This document shows, in pieces, positions 30,900 through 38,448 of a DNA stretch of 43,076 nt (positions within the stretch are counted from its first letter, which is position 1; each line of letters starts with the position of its first letter). The stretch is from a virus: IMG/VR virus record IMGVR_UViG_3300028388_003712, positions 1-43,076 of that record; one strand, given 5' to 3'. The translations under genes were made by a program, and so were the position numbers. Below the pieces are notes generated by a model, which saw only the letters and a list, made by a program, of their open reading frames with translations, was not told the origin of the DNA and ran no database searches.

Positions 30900-32932
30900 T
30901 AGCTCCTTTTGATTTTTAATTTTAATTCCCAGGGCTTCACAAATTCCTTGGGATAATCTAATTCGTATGGTTCGCTTAAATACTTGAATTGCAGCATATA
31001 CCAACGCTGCCCGTTTCCCGATGGATCCTTAAGGTATCTAATACCCATCGTGTGCATGGCGCGATATTCCAACCGAGCCACTTCAATCAACTTCGCGACG
31101 CCGCTATCGCCCCCCAGATCCTCCCAGCGGTCGCGCACGAAGCGCGCCATTTGCTGTGTATTGCCGCCTGAATTGACGTCCCAACCATAGTCTAGCCAAG
31201 AGGCCAATGCATTGTGAATCAGCGTGTTACCGCCGAACATGTTAGGGCCGTGGCCACAGATTGCTGACAGCCATTTTGTGACCATCGCAATGTACCCGTT
31301 GAAATCCATGAACAGAGTTGTAGATATTTTGGGTAGCTCGCGGTAGGCGAACGCCTCGCAACGAGGTAGCACCATGCCATTTTCACCAATCAGCAGGCCA
31401 TAGTGTGGCGCGCGCGTACCTTGCCCAAAACGCTTCTGTACTGGGTCGCGAACCAAACGACAGGGGGGAAGATCCTCCATCTCGTACATTGGTGCGTAGA
31501 AGCGGCATTTTTGGCAAGCGTGCGCCTGCGGGTGGCGATACCAGTCAACCCGCAGATTCTCTACATAGCTCCAGTATTCCTGCATCTCAGGTATGTGCCT
31601 GGCTTGCAGCTTATCCTGATACTGTGCGCTACGTGCGTTTTTGTTGCGGATTGCATCCTGCATGACTTCCACATACGCGGCGACATCGTTCATGTAATAT
31701 CCAACGTCGGTTGAATACAGTGCGTGTTCTTTGACACTATGTTCACTGCCGTGGCGGACAGGAATAACTACCGGGTCATCTTCCCCAATATACCCGTCGC
31801 ACGTCGTGAATTTATTTGGTGCGTCCTTGACCCAACGTCCACAATGCACCTCAGCGGGGCCAGCCCCGATAATTGAATGCAGGTAGAACTGGCAATTTTC
31901 ACACATGCGTCCCGCAGCCTGCGCGTGCGCCTTCCACATCGTGTTAAACGGTGTCGCGTATTTGTAGCGATTGTCGAGTGCTGCCAGCACGGCGCGTACA
32001 TATTCCGGCATCCCCACAATAGATATAGGTTGCTTTCTCAAATAATTGCTTTCACGCACACCATAGGTGCGCAGCTCAAGCACGCGCTCAGCTACCTGTT
32101 GTAGATCAGCCTGCTCGACAGCCTCTCTAATCATGCGCAGGCGATTATACTCTTGTGGCCTGTAAACTTTCCCGCCAGCACATGGCAGCCAACGACCGGG
32201 GCTCAGGAACGTCTTGATTTCACGCACCAACCCCTCAAGTTCTCTGGTAGTCATATTGCGTGATTGCTCGACCAGTGCCCCCTGTAGCTCCTGGGGGGCG
32301 CTAGCGAAAGCGCGCGCCCCGGCGAATGTCAACTCGCCAGCTTCCAGAGCTTCCTGGACGGATTCTCCGAGATTCAGCAGGCTGAGCCGTTGTGCTACAT
32401 AGCCCTGCGACTTGCCAAGTCGCTCGGCTAGCTCCCGTTGGCTCCACTCGTAATCGTCGATCAAAGATTGGAACCCGCGCGCCTCTTCCAGGGCGGTGAG
32501 CTGCTGGCGGTCGATATTCTCTGTGATGGCCAGCAGATGTAACTCGTTCATATCGTCGGCACGGTAGATTTTGGCGCGAATGGTTGAGTGCGAGTCGCGT
32601 AGCGATTTTAGCTCATTCTCTCCCAGACCAGTGATGCCGACGTTGGCCAGGCGACGAACCCAGTTCTCGAACGTTTGATTCGGGAAGCGGGAACTGAGCG
32701 CAATCGCAATCCTACAGCGGGTACGACGCTCACCCGCGATCAACTCATAGCCATATTGACCGTCTTGCTTAAAAACGAGTATCTCATTGATGAGACCACG
32801 ATCACGGATAGATGTCGCTGTCTCAATCAGTGCGTCTTCGTCGAAGCGTTGGCGCGGTTGCCAACGCGACGGTCGAATTGTATAGAGGGGAATCTCCCCA
32901 ACTGAAAACGGTAACTCAGAATTAACAGTCAT
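30899..32932 (-). CDS. ParB-like protein with long Cys-rich C-terminal extension
   Basis: 677 residues. The ATG at 32932 lies inside element R5. The N-terminal ParB/Srx domain has IRPSRWQPRQRFDEDAL and ELIAGERRTRC; the HTH follows near 160-200 (WSQRELAERLGKSQGYVAQR, LSLLNLGES). ParB proteins are normally about 300 residues; here more than 350 extra follow. This part has two similar Cys clusters, CENCQFYLHS...CGRW...CDGY and CQKCRFYAPM...PPCRLV...PRCEAF, likely metal sites. No ParA ATPase is present; the operon instead continues with ParM- and ParR-like genes. Whether it acts in segregation, as a nuclease or as a regulator is open. Confidence 0.8.
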   Translation of the reverse strand: MTVNSELPFSVGEIPLYTIRPSRWQPRQRFDEDALIETATSIRDRGLINEILVFKQDGQYGYELIAGERRTRCRIAIALSSRFPNQTFENWVRRLANVGITGLGENELKSLRDSHSTIRAKIYRADDMNELHLLAITENIDRQQLTALEEARGFQSLIDDYEWSQRELAERLGKSQGYVAQRLSLLNLGESVQEALEAGELTFAGARAFASAPQELQGALVEQSRNMTTRELEGLVREIKTFLSPGRWLPCAGGKVYRPQEYNRLRMIREAVEQADLQQVAERVLELRTYGVRESNYLRKQPISIVGMPEYVRAVLAALDNRYKYATPFNTMWKAHAQAAGRMCENCQFYLHSIIGAGPAEVHCGRWVKDAPNKFTTCDGYIGEDDPVVIPVRHGSEHSVKEHALYSTDVGYYMNDVAAYVEVMQDAIRNKNARSAQYQDKLQARHIPEMQEYWSYVENLRVDWYRHPQAHACQKCRFYAPMYEMEDLPPCRLVRDPVQKRFGQGTRAPHYGLLIGENGMVLPRCEAFAYRELPKISTTLFMDFNGYIAMVTKWLSAICGHGPNMFGGNTLIHNALASWLDYGWDVNSGGNTQQMARFVRDRWEDLGGDSGVAKLIEVARLEYRAMHTMGIRYLKDPSGNGQRWYMLQFKYLSEPYELDYPKEFVKPWELKLKIKRS

Positions 32933-33022
32933 TTTTCAACCTTCTTATTTGTGCCCTAGCTAGCTCCATAGCGTCAATTTCATTCTAAAAACGTCTGTTA
33001 AAGTCCCTTATTAGACGTTATA
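32921..33022 (+). repeat. Dispersed element R5 (102 bp), containing a start and a stop codon
   Basis: The left end is ATTAACAGTCATTTTTCAAC; the right end is AAAAACGTCTGTTAAAGTCC and TTATTAGACGTTATA. Relative to consensus CAGACGTTTTT, the left end has a G-to-A change that creates the ParB-like ATG on the minus strand. The right half encodes the last eight codons and TAA of the gene at 32998. Confidence 0.85.
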
Positions 33023-33225
33023 TTTTTTACTTCCTGAAGCCAACCTTGGTCTAAAAGCCACTTCATTAGCTTCGGTAAATTTTTCTCGTTGCAATGTTTA
33101 TCGTTCCACGTCACCATGGCTATGACACTCCGCACAGTTGCGTCACTGATCGTCTGGCCGTCGTAGCCGACGATGCCAACGCGCGTTGCCGCGCTGGAAT
33201 GCCCACTACTACTACGTCTACGCAT
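32998..33225 (-). CDS. Hypothetical small protein ending inside R5
   Basis: 75 residues from the ATG at 33225, CAGGAGCATACCCC upstream. Basic N-terminus (RRRSSSGHSSAA) then a likely helical domain (NLPKLMKWLLDQGWLQEVKN) reminiscent of a winged helix. Overlaps the gene upstream by about 105 bases in another frame. Its last codons (NITSNKGL) are encoded by R5. Confidence 0.5.
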   Translation of the reverse strand: MRRRSSSGHSSAATRVGIVGYDGQTISDATVRSVIAMVTWNDKHCNEKNLPKLMKWLLDQGWLQEVKNITSNKGL

Positions 33226-33641
33226 GGGGTATGCTCCTGTGGCGTAGAGCGGGGGGCGGGGCAGTCTGCGAATAGTGCGCGCAGGTAAGACGCGCCCGCT
33301 GGCCCTAGGCCATAGATATAGTCCATCTCGCGGCGCTCCCATTCCTCAAATCGACGATGGAAGTCGCCCACGGTGAACATACCACTCTTGAGCCGTCGCC
33401 ACGGGGAGATGCCAATCCAGCCATAGCCGTGACCGGGGTAGAGCAGCTTGGTCACAAGCGCCCCGATGGCCATGGTCAGCGTGCGGATAGCCGCAGCGTC
33501 GCCATCGCGCACTATAGCGCGCCGGCCCTCGATGCTCGCTAAGTTCATAAGATCAACCTGTGCCCACTGGGGGCCAAATAGCTCTACAATCGGCTTGATA
33601 TTATCGAACTTGTGTTCTATGGAATTTTGTGGTATATTCAT
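33120..33641 (-). CDS. Hypothetical protein
   Basis: 173 residues from the ATG at 33641 with GAAGGG upstream. The N-terminal 120 residues look well formed (KFDNIKPIVELFGPQWAQVD; GYGWIGISPWRRLKSGMFTV; DFHRRFEEWERREMDYIYGL). The last 45 are low-complexity and share DNA with the next gene. Not recognised. First gene after the 33664 stop in the small-gene operon. Confidence 0.6.
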   Translation of the reverse strand: MNIPQNSIEHKFDNIKPIVELFGPQWAQVDLMNLASIEGRRAIVRDGDAAAIRTLTMAIGALVTKLLYPGHGYGWIGISPWRRLKSGMFTVGDFHRRFEEWERREMDYIYGLGPAGASYLRALFADCPAPRSTPQEHTPCVDVVVVGIPARQRALASSATTARRSVTQLCGVS

Positions 33642-33663
33642 AGCATACCCTTCAGACGTAGTA

Positions 33664-33924
33664 TCATACTCCTTGGGAATTGGGCCGGAGCTCGCCACTC
33701 TGGCCCAATTCGCTTTCTGGCGAATCCACGAATGCCCAGTGCGTGACGCGCTCGTCGCGCTTGAGTTGCCGATATGTCAATTGCCAGTCAGTAGTATGGC
33801 CGGGCAACTCCTCACGCCGGTAGCCTAGCTGGAACGTACCAGTCGGCGAATGTGCGGATACGACCCAGATGAGCACCTTGGTGAAGCGCTCTGGGACAGA
33901 TTCCTCGACAGCTATCCAGTCCAT
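33664..33924 (-). CDS. DUF551-like small phage protein
   Basis: 86 residues. The ATG overlaps the preceding TAA (TAATGG). The pattern MDWIAVEESVPERFTKVLIW, then GYRREELPG and THWAFVDSP matches the DUF551 family, small phage proteins opening with W-I-V-P-E and closing with a THWxP-like motif. Function of the family is unknown. The end of the gene contains a hairpin (GAATTGGGCC/GGCCCAATTC) that may terminate transcripts. Confidence 0.65.
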   Translation of the reverse strand: MDWIAVEESVPERFTKVLIWVVSAHSPTGTFQLGYRREELPGHTTDWQLTYRQLKRDERVTHWAFVDSPESELGQSGELRPNSQGV

Positions 33925-34349
33925 TAGAAGGGCTTCTCCACGTCGCGCAGGATGTCGCGCGCTTTGGCCACCAGGAGCGGTGTATCGTCCTCGTCCAGTC
34001 GCGCATCGTAGAGCATATCGTCCCACTCCGTAGCGACCTCGCTGGGGTCTGCGTCTGGATACAGTGTGGTGAAATAGTATGTCCCCACCGTTTCGCGGGC
34101 TAAATCCAGTAAATCCGGCGCCGCGTCCATGATGGCCTGTAGCTCATTGTCGGGGCGGTGAACAATGCACATTTGTTCCACTGTCTGTTCAAACTGTACA
34201 GCCGCGTGCTGTTCGAGCGCCAACATACAACGTCCATCGGCACCATACAGATGCAATTTATCATCCTCGCCTTCCCAGCGATATACAGTGACGCGGTTGA
34301 TGTCCACAGTCCCTTGATCTGTTTCTATAAATCTTGGGCTATTACTCAT
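33924..34349 (-). CDS. Hypothetical acidic protein
   Basis: 141 residues, ATG at 34349 with GGAAGGAG upstream. Begins with a beta strand region (IETDQGTVDINRVTVYRWEG) and ends in an acidic helical part (EVATEWDDMLYDARLDEDDT). Not recognised. Part of the operon of small genes running from 36.4 to 33.0 kb. Confidence 0.6.
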   Translation of the reverse strand: MSNSPRFIETDQGTVDINRVTVYRWEGEDDKLHLYGADGRCMLALEQHAAVQFEQTVEQMCIVHRPDNELQAIMDAAPDLLDLARETVGTYYFTTLYPDADPSEVATEWDDMLYDARLDEDDTPLLVAKARDILRDVEKPF

Positions 34350-34351
34350 AA

Positions 34352-34996
34352 CTATTCTCCTTCCTGGATACGCTTTAATTGCACTTGCAAACCTCGCAAA
34401 TGCTGAGCCGGATCCCCCACAGAATCCCGGATAAGATGTATATAATAGCGTGCTAATACCTGTGGAGACAGGGTGTGCCTCATATGATAGCCTGTCACGG
34501 CGCGTAATTGCCGTATATTGTTACTATGAACAGACATCCACCGATCGTGTGTGTCGCTATCAACAAGCTGGTATTTCCACTTCAAATCCTCGTGAACAGC
34601 CTTGGGCAGACCTTCATACATCGCAGAGACAAATTCATTAAATCCGTCAATAGCATCTTTGGCTTTAATCGCCCAACGCACAACATTCGGCAAATCTGGT
34701 TTGTCCAATAGTTCATCAAGCAAATATCTAGACTCCCCAGTAATATGACAATACATAAGAATAATATGGTCCGCTTCCGTTCTGGTGTCCATATAAATAT
34801 CACGAGGTGGGTTGTTTTCTCGGAACCACTCTATCATCGTAGCAGGACTCCAACTGGTAGTATCATTCGTCTCAGCCGAATCCTGGGGAGACAACATCCC
34901 CTGCCGTAGCTGTTCCATCTCGACTGCAATGTCGTTATCTTGATCTATCAATAAAGCCACTTTTTGTAATTCTGTAGCTATCTCTTCTCTTTTCAT
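34352..34996 (-). CDS. Hypothetical helical protein
   Basis: 214 residues, ATG at 34996 with CAGGAG upstream. Nearly all helical with several Trp and His residues (EWFRENNPPRDIYMDTRTEA). Base composition is more AT-rich than the flanking genes, which may mark separate acquisition. No motif recognised. Confidence 0.6.
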   Translation of the reverse strand: MKREEIATELQKVALLIDQDNDIAVEMEQLRQGMLSPQDSAETNDTTSWSPATMIEWFRENNPPRDIYMDTRTEADHIILMYCHITGESRYLLDELLDKPDLPNVVRWAIKAKDAIDGFNEFVSAMYEGLPKAVHEDLKWKYQLVDSDTHDRWMSVHSNNIRQLRAVTGYHMRHTLSPQVLARYYIHLIRDSVGDPAQHLRGLQVQLKRIQEGE

Positions 34997-34998
34997 GA

Positions 34999-35478
34999 TT
35001 AACTCCTGACCGGTTGCGCCACTGGCCGGTCGCTACTCGTTTGATCGTGGCCATCATCTGATAATTCAAGCTCAGCGTTCTGAGCCAACACCTCTAATAT
35101 GGCGGCTTTGCATATTGCGATATGCGCCGCGTAGATACCGCGCTCCTTGACTGAAATGTAGCCAAATGATGCGCGTGCAGCTGCACCATCCTGATCCAAG
35201 TATTTCAACGTGAATTCATTGCGCGTACCCATCGTCATTCGGCGCACAATCGTCCACGCATCTTTGAAGTCCTCGGTGTAGTGGGGGACGCCCCAGGGTA
35301 CATGACCGCGTGCATCCGGCGATTTGCCAACCCAGTCACCGTGAGGTAAGTGCGTGTACTTGAGTCGTAGCTCCGTCCACCCGAAAACTAAGCGCGCAAC
35401 ATGCATCTCTAAGACACGGCGGTCGCCGACTTTCTGTGCCAACTGCTTATCATCTAACAGGGCTGTTAACTCGTCCAT
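34999..35478 (-). CDS. Phage ABA-sandwich domain protein
   Basis: 159 residues; the ATG overlaps the TAA of the preceding gene. Residues about 65-140 show the ABA-sandwich signature: VPHYTEDFKDAWTIVRRMTM, an aromatic/charged strand (FTLKYLDQDG), then AHIAICKAAILEVLA. The domain is frequent in small phage proteins of unknown function. N-terminal 60 residues are an additional helical unit. The C-terminal tail is disordered. Confidence 0.7.
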   Translation of the reverse strand: MDELTALLDDKQLAQKVGDRRVLEMHVARLVFGWTELRLKYTHLPHGDWVGKSPDARGHVPWGVPHYTEDFKDAWTIVRRMTMGTRNEFTLKYLDQDGAAARASFGYISVKERGIYAAHIAICKAAILEVLAQNAELELSDDGHDQTSSDRPVAQPVRS

Positions 35479-35663
35479 TATGCCTCCACCGTTTCAATGT
35501 CATAGGTCTCAACGCGCATCTCATCGTAGTCGCCGAATTCATCACGTGCCTGCTCACGCGCCTTAGCGTATAGCTGATTAAACTCATCGGCGCGCAGTTC
35601 GACATCTACCTGGCGAATATCGACCATCTCAAACTGCACGCGCACTCTAAATTTTTCAGCCAT
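35478..35663 (-). CDS. Hypothetical small protein
   Basis: 61 residues from the ATG at 35663, GAGGAATTAGC upstream. A short beta-alpha sequence (KFRVRVQFEMVDIRQVDVEL) with acidic C-terminus. Stop overlaps the next start. Not recognised. Confidence 0.6.
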   Translation of the reverse strand: MAEKFRVRVQFEMVDIRQVDVELRADEFNQLYAKAREQARDEFGDYDEMRVETYDIETVEA

Positions 35664-35664
35664 G

Positions 35665-35862
35665 CTAATTCCTCGAAAAGCGCACAACATCCAGGCCACG
35701 TTGTGTGGCCAGTTCGGCATTGCGCGTGTAGCTGGCTATGAGACGTTCTTGCAATTCATCAATCAAGCCGACTAAGTGCGCGGCGATCTTCGCCGGTAGC
35801 TCTACTGTATCGCCTTTTTCCTCGATGTACGCGCGTAATAATTTAAGCTCGTTGTCGGTCAT
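35665..35862 (-). CDS. Hypothetical small helical protein
   Basis: 65 residues from the ATG at 35862 with GGAGCTGC upstream. Two helices (MTDNELKLLRAYIEEKGDTV; LVGLIDELQERLIASYTRNA). Sits one base before the next gene. Not recognised. Confidence 0.6.
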   Translation of the reverse strand: MTDNELKLLRAYIEEKGDTVELPAKIAAHLVGLIDELQERLIASYTRNAELATQRGLDVVRFSRN

Positions 35863-36139
35863 ATTGCAGCTCCTCCATGAGTTCATGTTCTGGGATCCCC
35901 GTAGCGAAACTGTAAAACTGTCGCCAGTGTGCGCCTAACTCATCACGCACCCGGTCGAGGTCTTCAAGCATCTTCGTGGCCTCGTTGTAGACAACATCCC
36001 AATCGGCACGCTGCCAGGCGTGCAACCTGATCACCTTGCGCCGCTCGTCAATACGTGCTAGGGCGGCAAGGATGTCTTCCAGCTCGCGCACCCGTTTCCA
36101 CTCTGCTGATTTTGCGTTAAATAGTGAGTTCTGTGTCAT
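35843..36139 (-). CDS. Hypothetical helical protein
   Basis: 98 residues, ATG at 36139, overlapping the membrane-protein gene by 23 bases and the next gene by 20. Coiled-coil-like (EWKRVRELEDILAALARIDE). Not recognised. Confidence 0.6.
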   Translation of the reverse strand: MTQNSLFNAKSAEWKRVRELEDILAALARIDERRKVIRLHAWQRADWDVVYNEATKMLEDLDRVRDELGAHWRQFYSFATGIPEHELMEELQYDRQRA

Positions 36140-36449
36140 TGCGTTCTACTACTCCTACTTTATGCGTCTTGAGATTGTAGTCGTCTAGCCAGTAAGCCAA
36201 GCCGACTATCCCGCCACTGGCGGCGTAGATCGCGGCCAGCCCAATCGGTGTCCAAATGTCGCCTAGCAGTAGGTGAGCAACCGTGAATCCCACTAGCACC
36301 GCCGCAGAGCCGAGCACATAGCGCTCCAAGATCCGCAATTCACGCGGATAGGGATACCAGTGTTCTACGGCCAGCAACAGCGCGCTCAATACCGCGCCGA
36401 TGGCTATCGCGGCCACGTGTCCCCCTACTGTCATATTCAATTCGTACAT
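36117..36449 (-). CDS. Multi-pass membrane protein
   Basis: 110 residues, ATG at 36449 with GAGGAGG upstream. Three hydrophobic helices: VAAIAIGAVLSALLLAV, YVLGSAAVLVGFTVAHLLL and IGLAAIYAASGGIVGLAYW. First gene of the small-gene operon. Possibly a superinfection-exclusion or holin-type protein; only topology is visible. Confidence 0.7.
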   Translation of the reverse strand: MYELNMTVGGHVAAIAIGAVLSALLLAVEHWYPYPRELRILERYVLGSAAVLVGFTVAHLLLGDIWTPIGLAAIYAASGGIVGLAYWLDDYNLKTHKVGVVERNDTELTI

Positions 36450-36684
36450 ACTACCTCCTCACTATTGACGTTTGACGGGCTAAAAAGTGACGTTTGCCCC
36501 TATAATGAAATTACAATGATTGCTATAGAACGTTTTTTCGGGTATACTGTGATTAGTTCGCACCGGGGCCTTCTCGGCCCCAGTGCTTGGACGTCACCCG
36601 CCCGGTCAGCAGGTGTTATCCTCTATTATCATGTAGCAATTGTCCCCACCAGGGACACTATATTTTATTGGAGGATAATTGCCT
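36450..36684. promoter_or_regulatory. Divergent control region with TGACGTTTG repeats
   Basis: No gene here. TGACGTTTG occurs twice in direct orientation (36459 and 36488 regions) next to TATAAT (36501-36506). A plus-strand promoter TTGCTA (36520-36525)-17-TATACT (36543-36548) precedes the HTH/integrase operon. Its leader holds a GGGGCC/GGCCCC hairpin (about 36564-36580) and a GTCCC/GGGAC hairpin (about 36643-36657) just before the ribosome-binding site. The minus-strand promoter for the small-gene operon was not resolved. Confidence 0.6.
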
Positions 36685-37077
36685 ATGACTTACGTAAAAT
36701 TTTCAAATTCTCAAAAACTGCGTATGAAGAAACTTCTTCATATGGAGTACACACGCCGGGAGCTTGCGCAGGAATGTGCGTGCTCGTTCAACCGGATTCA
36801 GCAGGCTATCGATGCTGGCTGTCCCCATCGTCACAGCGGGGGGCGAGTCTACGTCGTCGGCGATACATTCGCGGACTGGGTAGCCAACCAGCTAGAGCCG
36901 GGAACGCAATCGTTGGGGGAGGGCGAAGCGTGGTGCTTTCGCTGCAATGCTCCCCGTCGGATGGTCAACATTCGCGTTGCGGACAATCCGCAACCGGGTG
37001 TAGTGCGTTTAGAGGGGGAGTGTAGCGAATGTGGAATGACCGTCAACCGTTACACATCTCAGGAGGCCAACTCATGA
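36685..37077 (+). CDS. HTH and zinc-ribbon protein preceding integrase
   Basis: 130 residues from the ATG at 36685; GGAGG lies 10 bases upstream (a TTG six bases earlier is an alternative). Residues 18-60 form an HTH (YTRRELAQECACSFNRIQQA, then a basic wing); CFRC near 84 and CSEC near 113 make a zinc site. It overlaps the integrase start (TCATGA), so the two are co-translated. Probable recombination directionality factor or repressor of integrase. Confidence 0.75.
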   Translation: MTYVKFSNSQKLRMKKLLHMEYTRRELAQECACSFNRIQQAIDAGCPHRHSGGRVYVVGDTFADWVANQLEPGTQSLGEGEAWCFRCNAPRRMVNIRVADNPQPGVVRLEGECSECGMTVNRYTSQEANS

Positions 37078-38150
37078 AGCGGAAGCCTACTGACCTCATT
37101 TCCCGTCGCAACTACTCCGACACTCGCGACTATCTGCGCTACTGTCTGGAAGTGCGTCAAAACGGTAAGCGTTCTGTTGAACTTTATCGCGTCTCCCTCG
37201 ACCATCTGCTTCGGTGGTCTACTTCGGTGCTCTTCTCCCAAGTCCCGCAGCTACGACCGGTTTTTCCAGTCTATGTAGCTGACCTGGATGTCGGTTTCGA
37301 GCATCAGAAGAAAATTCTCTCAACTACGAGACGCTTCTTCGAGTGGGCCTTGGGGCGGTGGCCTGGTCGCTACGATGTGAGCAAACTGCCACCGGAGTGG
37401 ATTGCGACGCTACAACCGACTAAGCCACCTGAAGAAGTGCCTGTCGAGACCGACTTCTATTCCCTCGATGAGGTGCTCGCGCTATGCAGCCTGCCGACGC
37501 CGACGCTCAAAGCTAAGCGGGATCAGGCGGCGATTGCGCTGCTCTTCCTCAGCGGGATGCGCTCTGGGGCGCTCTGTACGCTGCCCCTGGAAGCGGTGGA
37601 CCTCAGTGTGGGTAGTGGGCGCATTCGTCAATGGCCGGCTTTGGGGGTCCGCACTAAGGGCGGTAAGGCGGCCAACACTTGGCTATTACAAAATGGTGAA
37701 CTGCATACGCTTCGGACAATCTGTGTATCTTGGTTTGAATGCGCCCACGAGGCCCTGGGCAATCGCGGCATGTGGTATGCCTTGCTCACGCGGTCAGGTA
37801 AGTTCGCGGAGATTCAGGAACCGGCCCCCAGCCGACCGTCTAATCTCAGACGGACCCTGAAGTCAATGTGTGAAGCGGCGGGTGTCGAATATCGCCGCCC
37901 CCATTCTCTGCGTCATGCTCATGCTGTCTATGCTCTGTCTAAGTGCGCGAGCCTCGATGAGTTTAAAGCCGTGTCGCAGAACTTGATGCACTCGACGATG
38001 ACGACGACGGATGCGGTGTATAGTCAGATGCTCGATGACCAGGTAGCGGATAGAATTGCGAACCTGGGAACGCAAGTGCAAGATGAGCGTGTAAACCAAC
38101 TTATACGTGAGCTGTTCAAGTCTTCGGAGCTTAGAAAGCTGCTCGCGTGA
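37074..38150 (+). CDS. int: Tyrosine-type integrase
   Basis: 358 residues from the ATG at 37074 with CAGGAGG upstream. N-terminal arm and core-binding domains span about 1-115. Catalytic residues: Arg163 in LFLSGMRSGALCTL, a Lys in the GVRTKGGKAANTW hairpin, HSLRH (His277, Arg280), His306 in NLMHSTMTTTD and nucleophile Tyr316. The attP-like tRNA-Asn fragment lies 140 bases downstream. Gene order int-attP is typical. It likely integrates the phage at a tRNA-Asn gene. Confidence 0.92.
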   Translation: MKRKPTDLISRRNYSDTRDYLRYCLEVRQNGKRSVELYRVSLDHLLRWSTSVLFSQVPQLRPVFPVYVADLDVGFEHQKKILSTTRRFFEWALGRWPGRYDVSKLPPEWIATLQPTKPPEEVPVETDFYSLDEVLALCSLPTPTLKAKRDQAAIALLFLSGMRSGALCTLPLEAVDLSVGSGRIRQWPALGVRTKGGKAANTWLLQNGELHTLRTICVSWFECAHEALGNRGMWYALLTRSGKFAEIQEPAPSRPSNLRRTLKSMCEAAGVEYRRPHSLRHAHAVYALSKCASLDEFKAVSQNLMHSTMTTTDAVYSQMLDDQVADRIANLGTQVQDERVNQLIRELFKSSELRKLLA

Positions 38151-38171
38151 AAAGCGATAAAAAGGCATAAA

Positions 38172-38221
38172 AAATAGGACTTGAACTCACAACCTACAGG
38201 TTGCAAGTCCAAGTCCTATTT
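38172..38221. terminator. Large hairpin after integrase
   Basis: AAATAGGACTTG and its complement (38210-38221) enclose an inner CAACCT/AGGTTG hairpin. It ends 70 bases after the integrase stop, and a short T-run (TTTAAA) follows on the plus strand. Terminator and/or integrase arm-site structure. Confidence 0.65.
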
Positions 38222-38288
38222 AAACTGGTAAAAAATGCTATTTAACGCTGTATTGAAGGCTTAAGTCGCATCTGGATTAGTTGGCGTT

Positions 38289-38336
38289 ATTGTTTAAACC
38301 GGTTGGTTGTTGGTTCAAGTCCAACTCGAGGAGCCT
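38289..38336 (+). other. attP candidate: 3' half of a tRNA-Asn gene
   Basis: GTTGG-TTCAAGT-CCAAC (38309-38325) is a perfect T-arm, followed by TCGAGGA (acceptor 3' strand), discriminator G and CC. Upstream GTTTAAACCGGTTGG resembles the anticodon loop and variable region of tRNA-Asn. No 5' half (TCCTCGA...) precedes it, so it is not a gene. Such 3' tRNA fragments next to integrase genes are attachment-site cores that restore the host tRNA on integration. The region 38151-38448 otherwise contains only hairpins and the R6 fragment. Confidence 0.75.
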
Positions 38337-38370
38337 AAACCTTGACAACCAGGACGTGCAACCGTCAGGT

Positions 38371-38396
38371 TTTAAAACGTTCTATTAAGCTGTTAA
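38371..38396 (+). repeat. R-element fragment (R6)
   Basis: AAAACGTTCTATTAAGCTG matches the right-end half-site AAACGTCTATTAAGGCC of R7 with one insertion. Left end and terminal CGTTAT are missing. It lies just right of the attP candidate. Confidence 0.45.
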
Positions 38397-38408
38397 GGTA
38401 CGGGTGTT

Positions 38409-38435
38409 GGGGGTCACACTTGCTGGGTGGCCCCC
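38409..38435. other. Hairpin downstream of small HTH gene
   Basis: GGGGGTCAC / GTGGCCCCC. It is followed on the plus strand by AGTGCTTTGGA, a sequence also present after the leader hairpin at 36564-36591 (GGCCCCAGTGCTTGGA). It lies 14 bases after the stop of the gene at 38449 and may be its terminator. Confidence 0.5.
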
Positions 38436-38448
38436 AGTGCTTTGGATA

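Noticed and set aside
36360-37025. 221-codon plus-strand frame across the control region
   Set aside because: It runs through promoters and an out-of-frame HTH gene with good signals; no start context.
38172-38221. Minus-strand tRNA at the hairpin after integrase
   Set aside because: The complement looks tRNA-like (GGACTTGCAACC, GAGTTCAAGTCC), but the T-arm does not pair and there is no acceptor stem.
38289-38336. Complete tRNA gene
   Set aside because: T-arm and acceptor 3' strand are present but there is no D-arm or 5' acceptor strand upstream.
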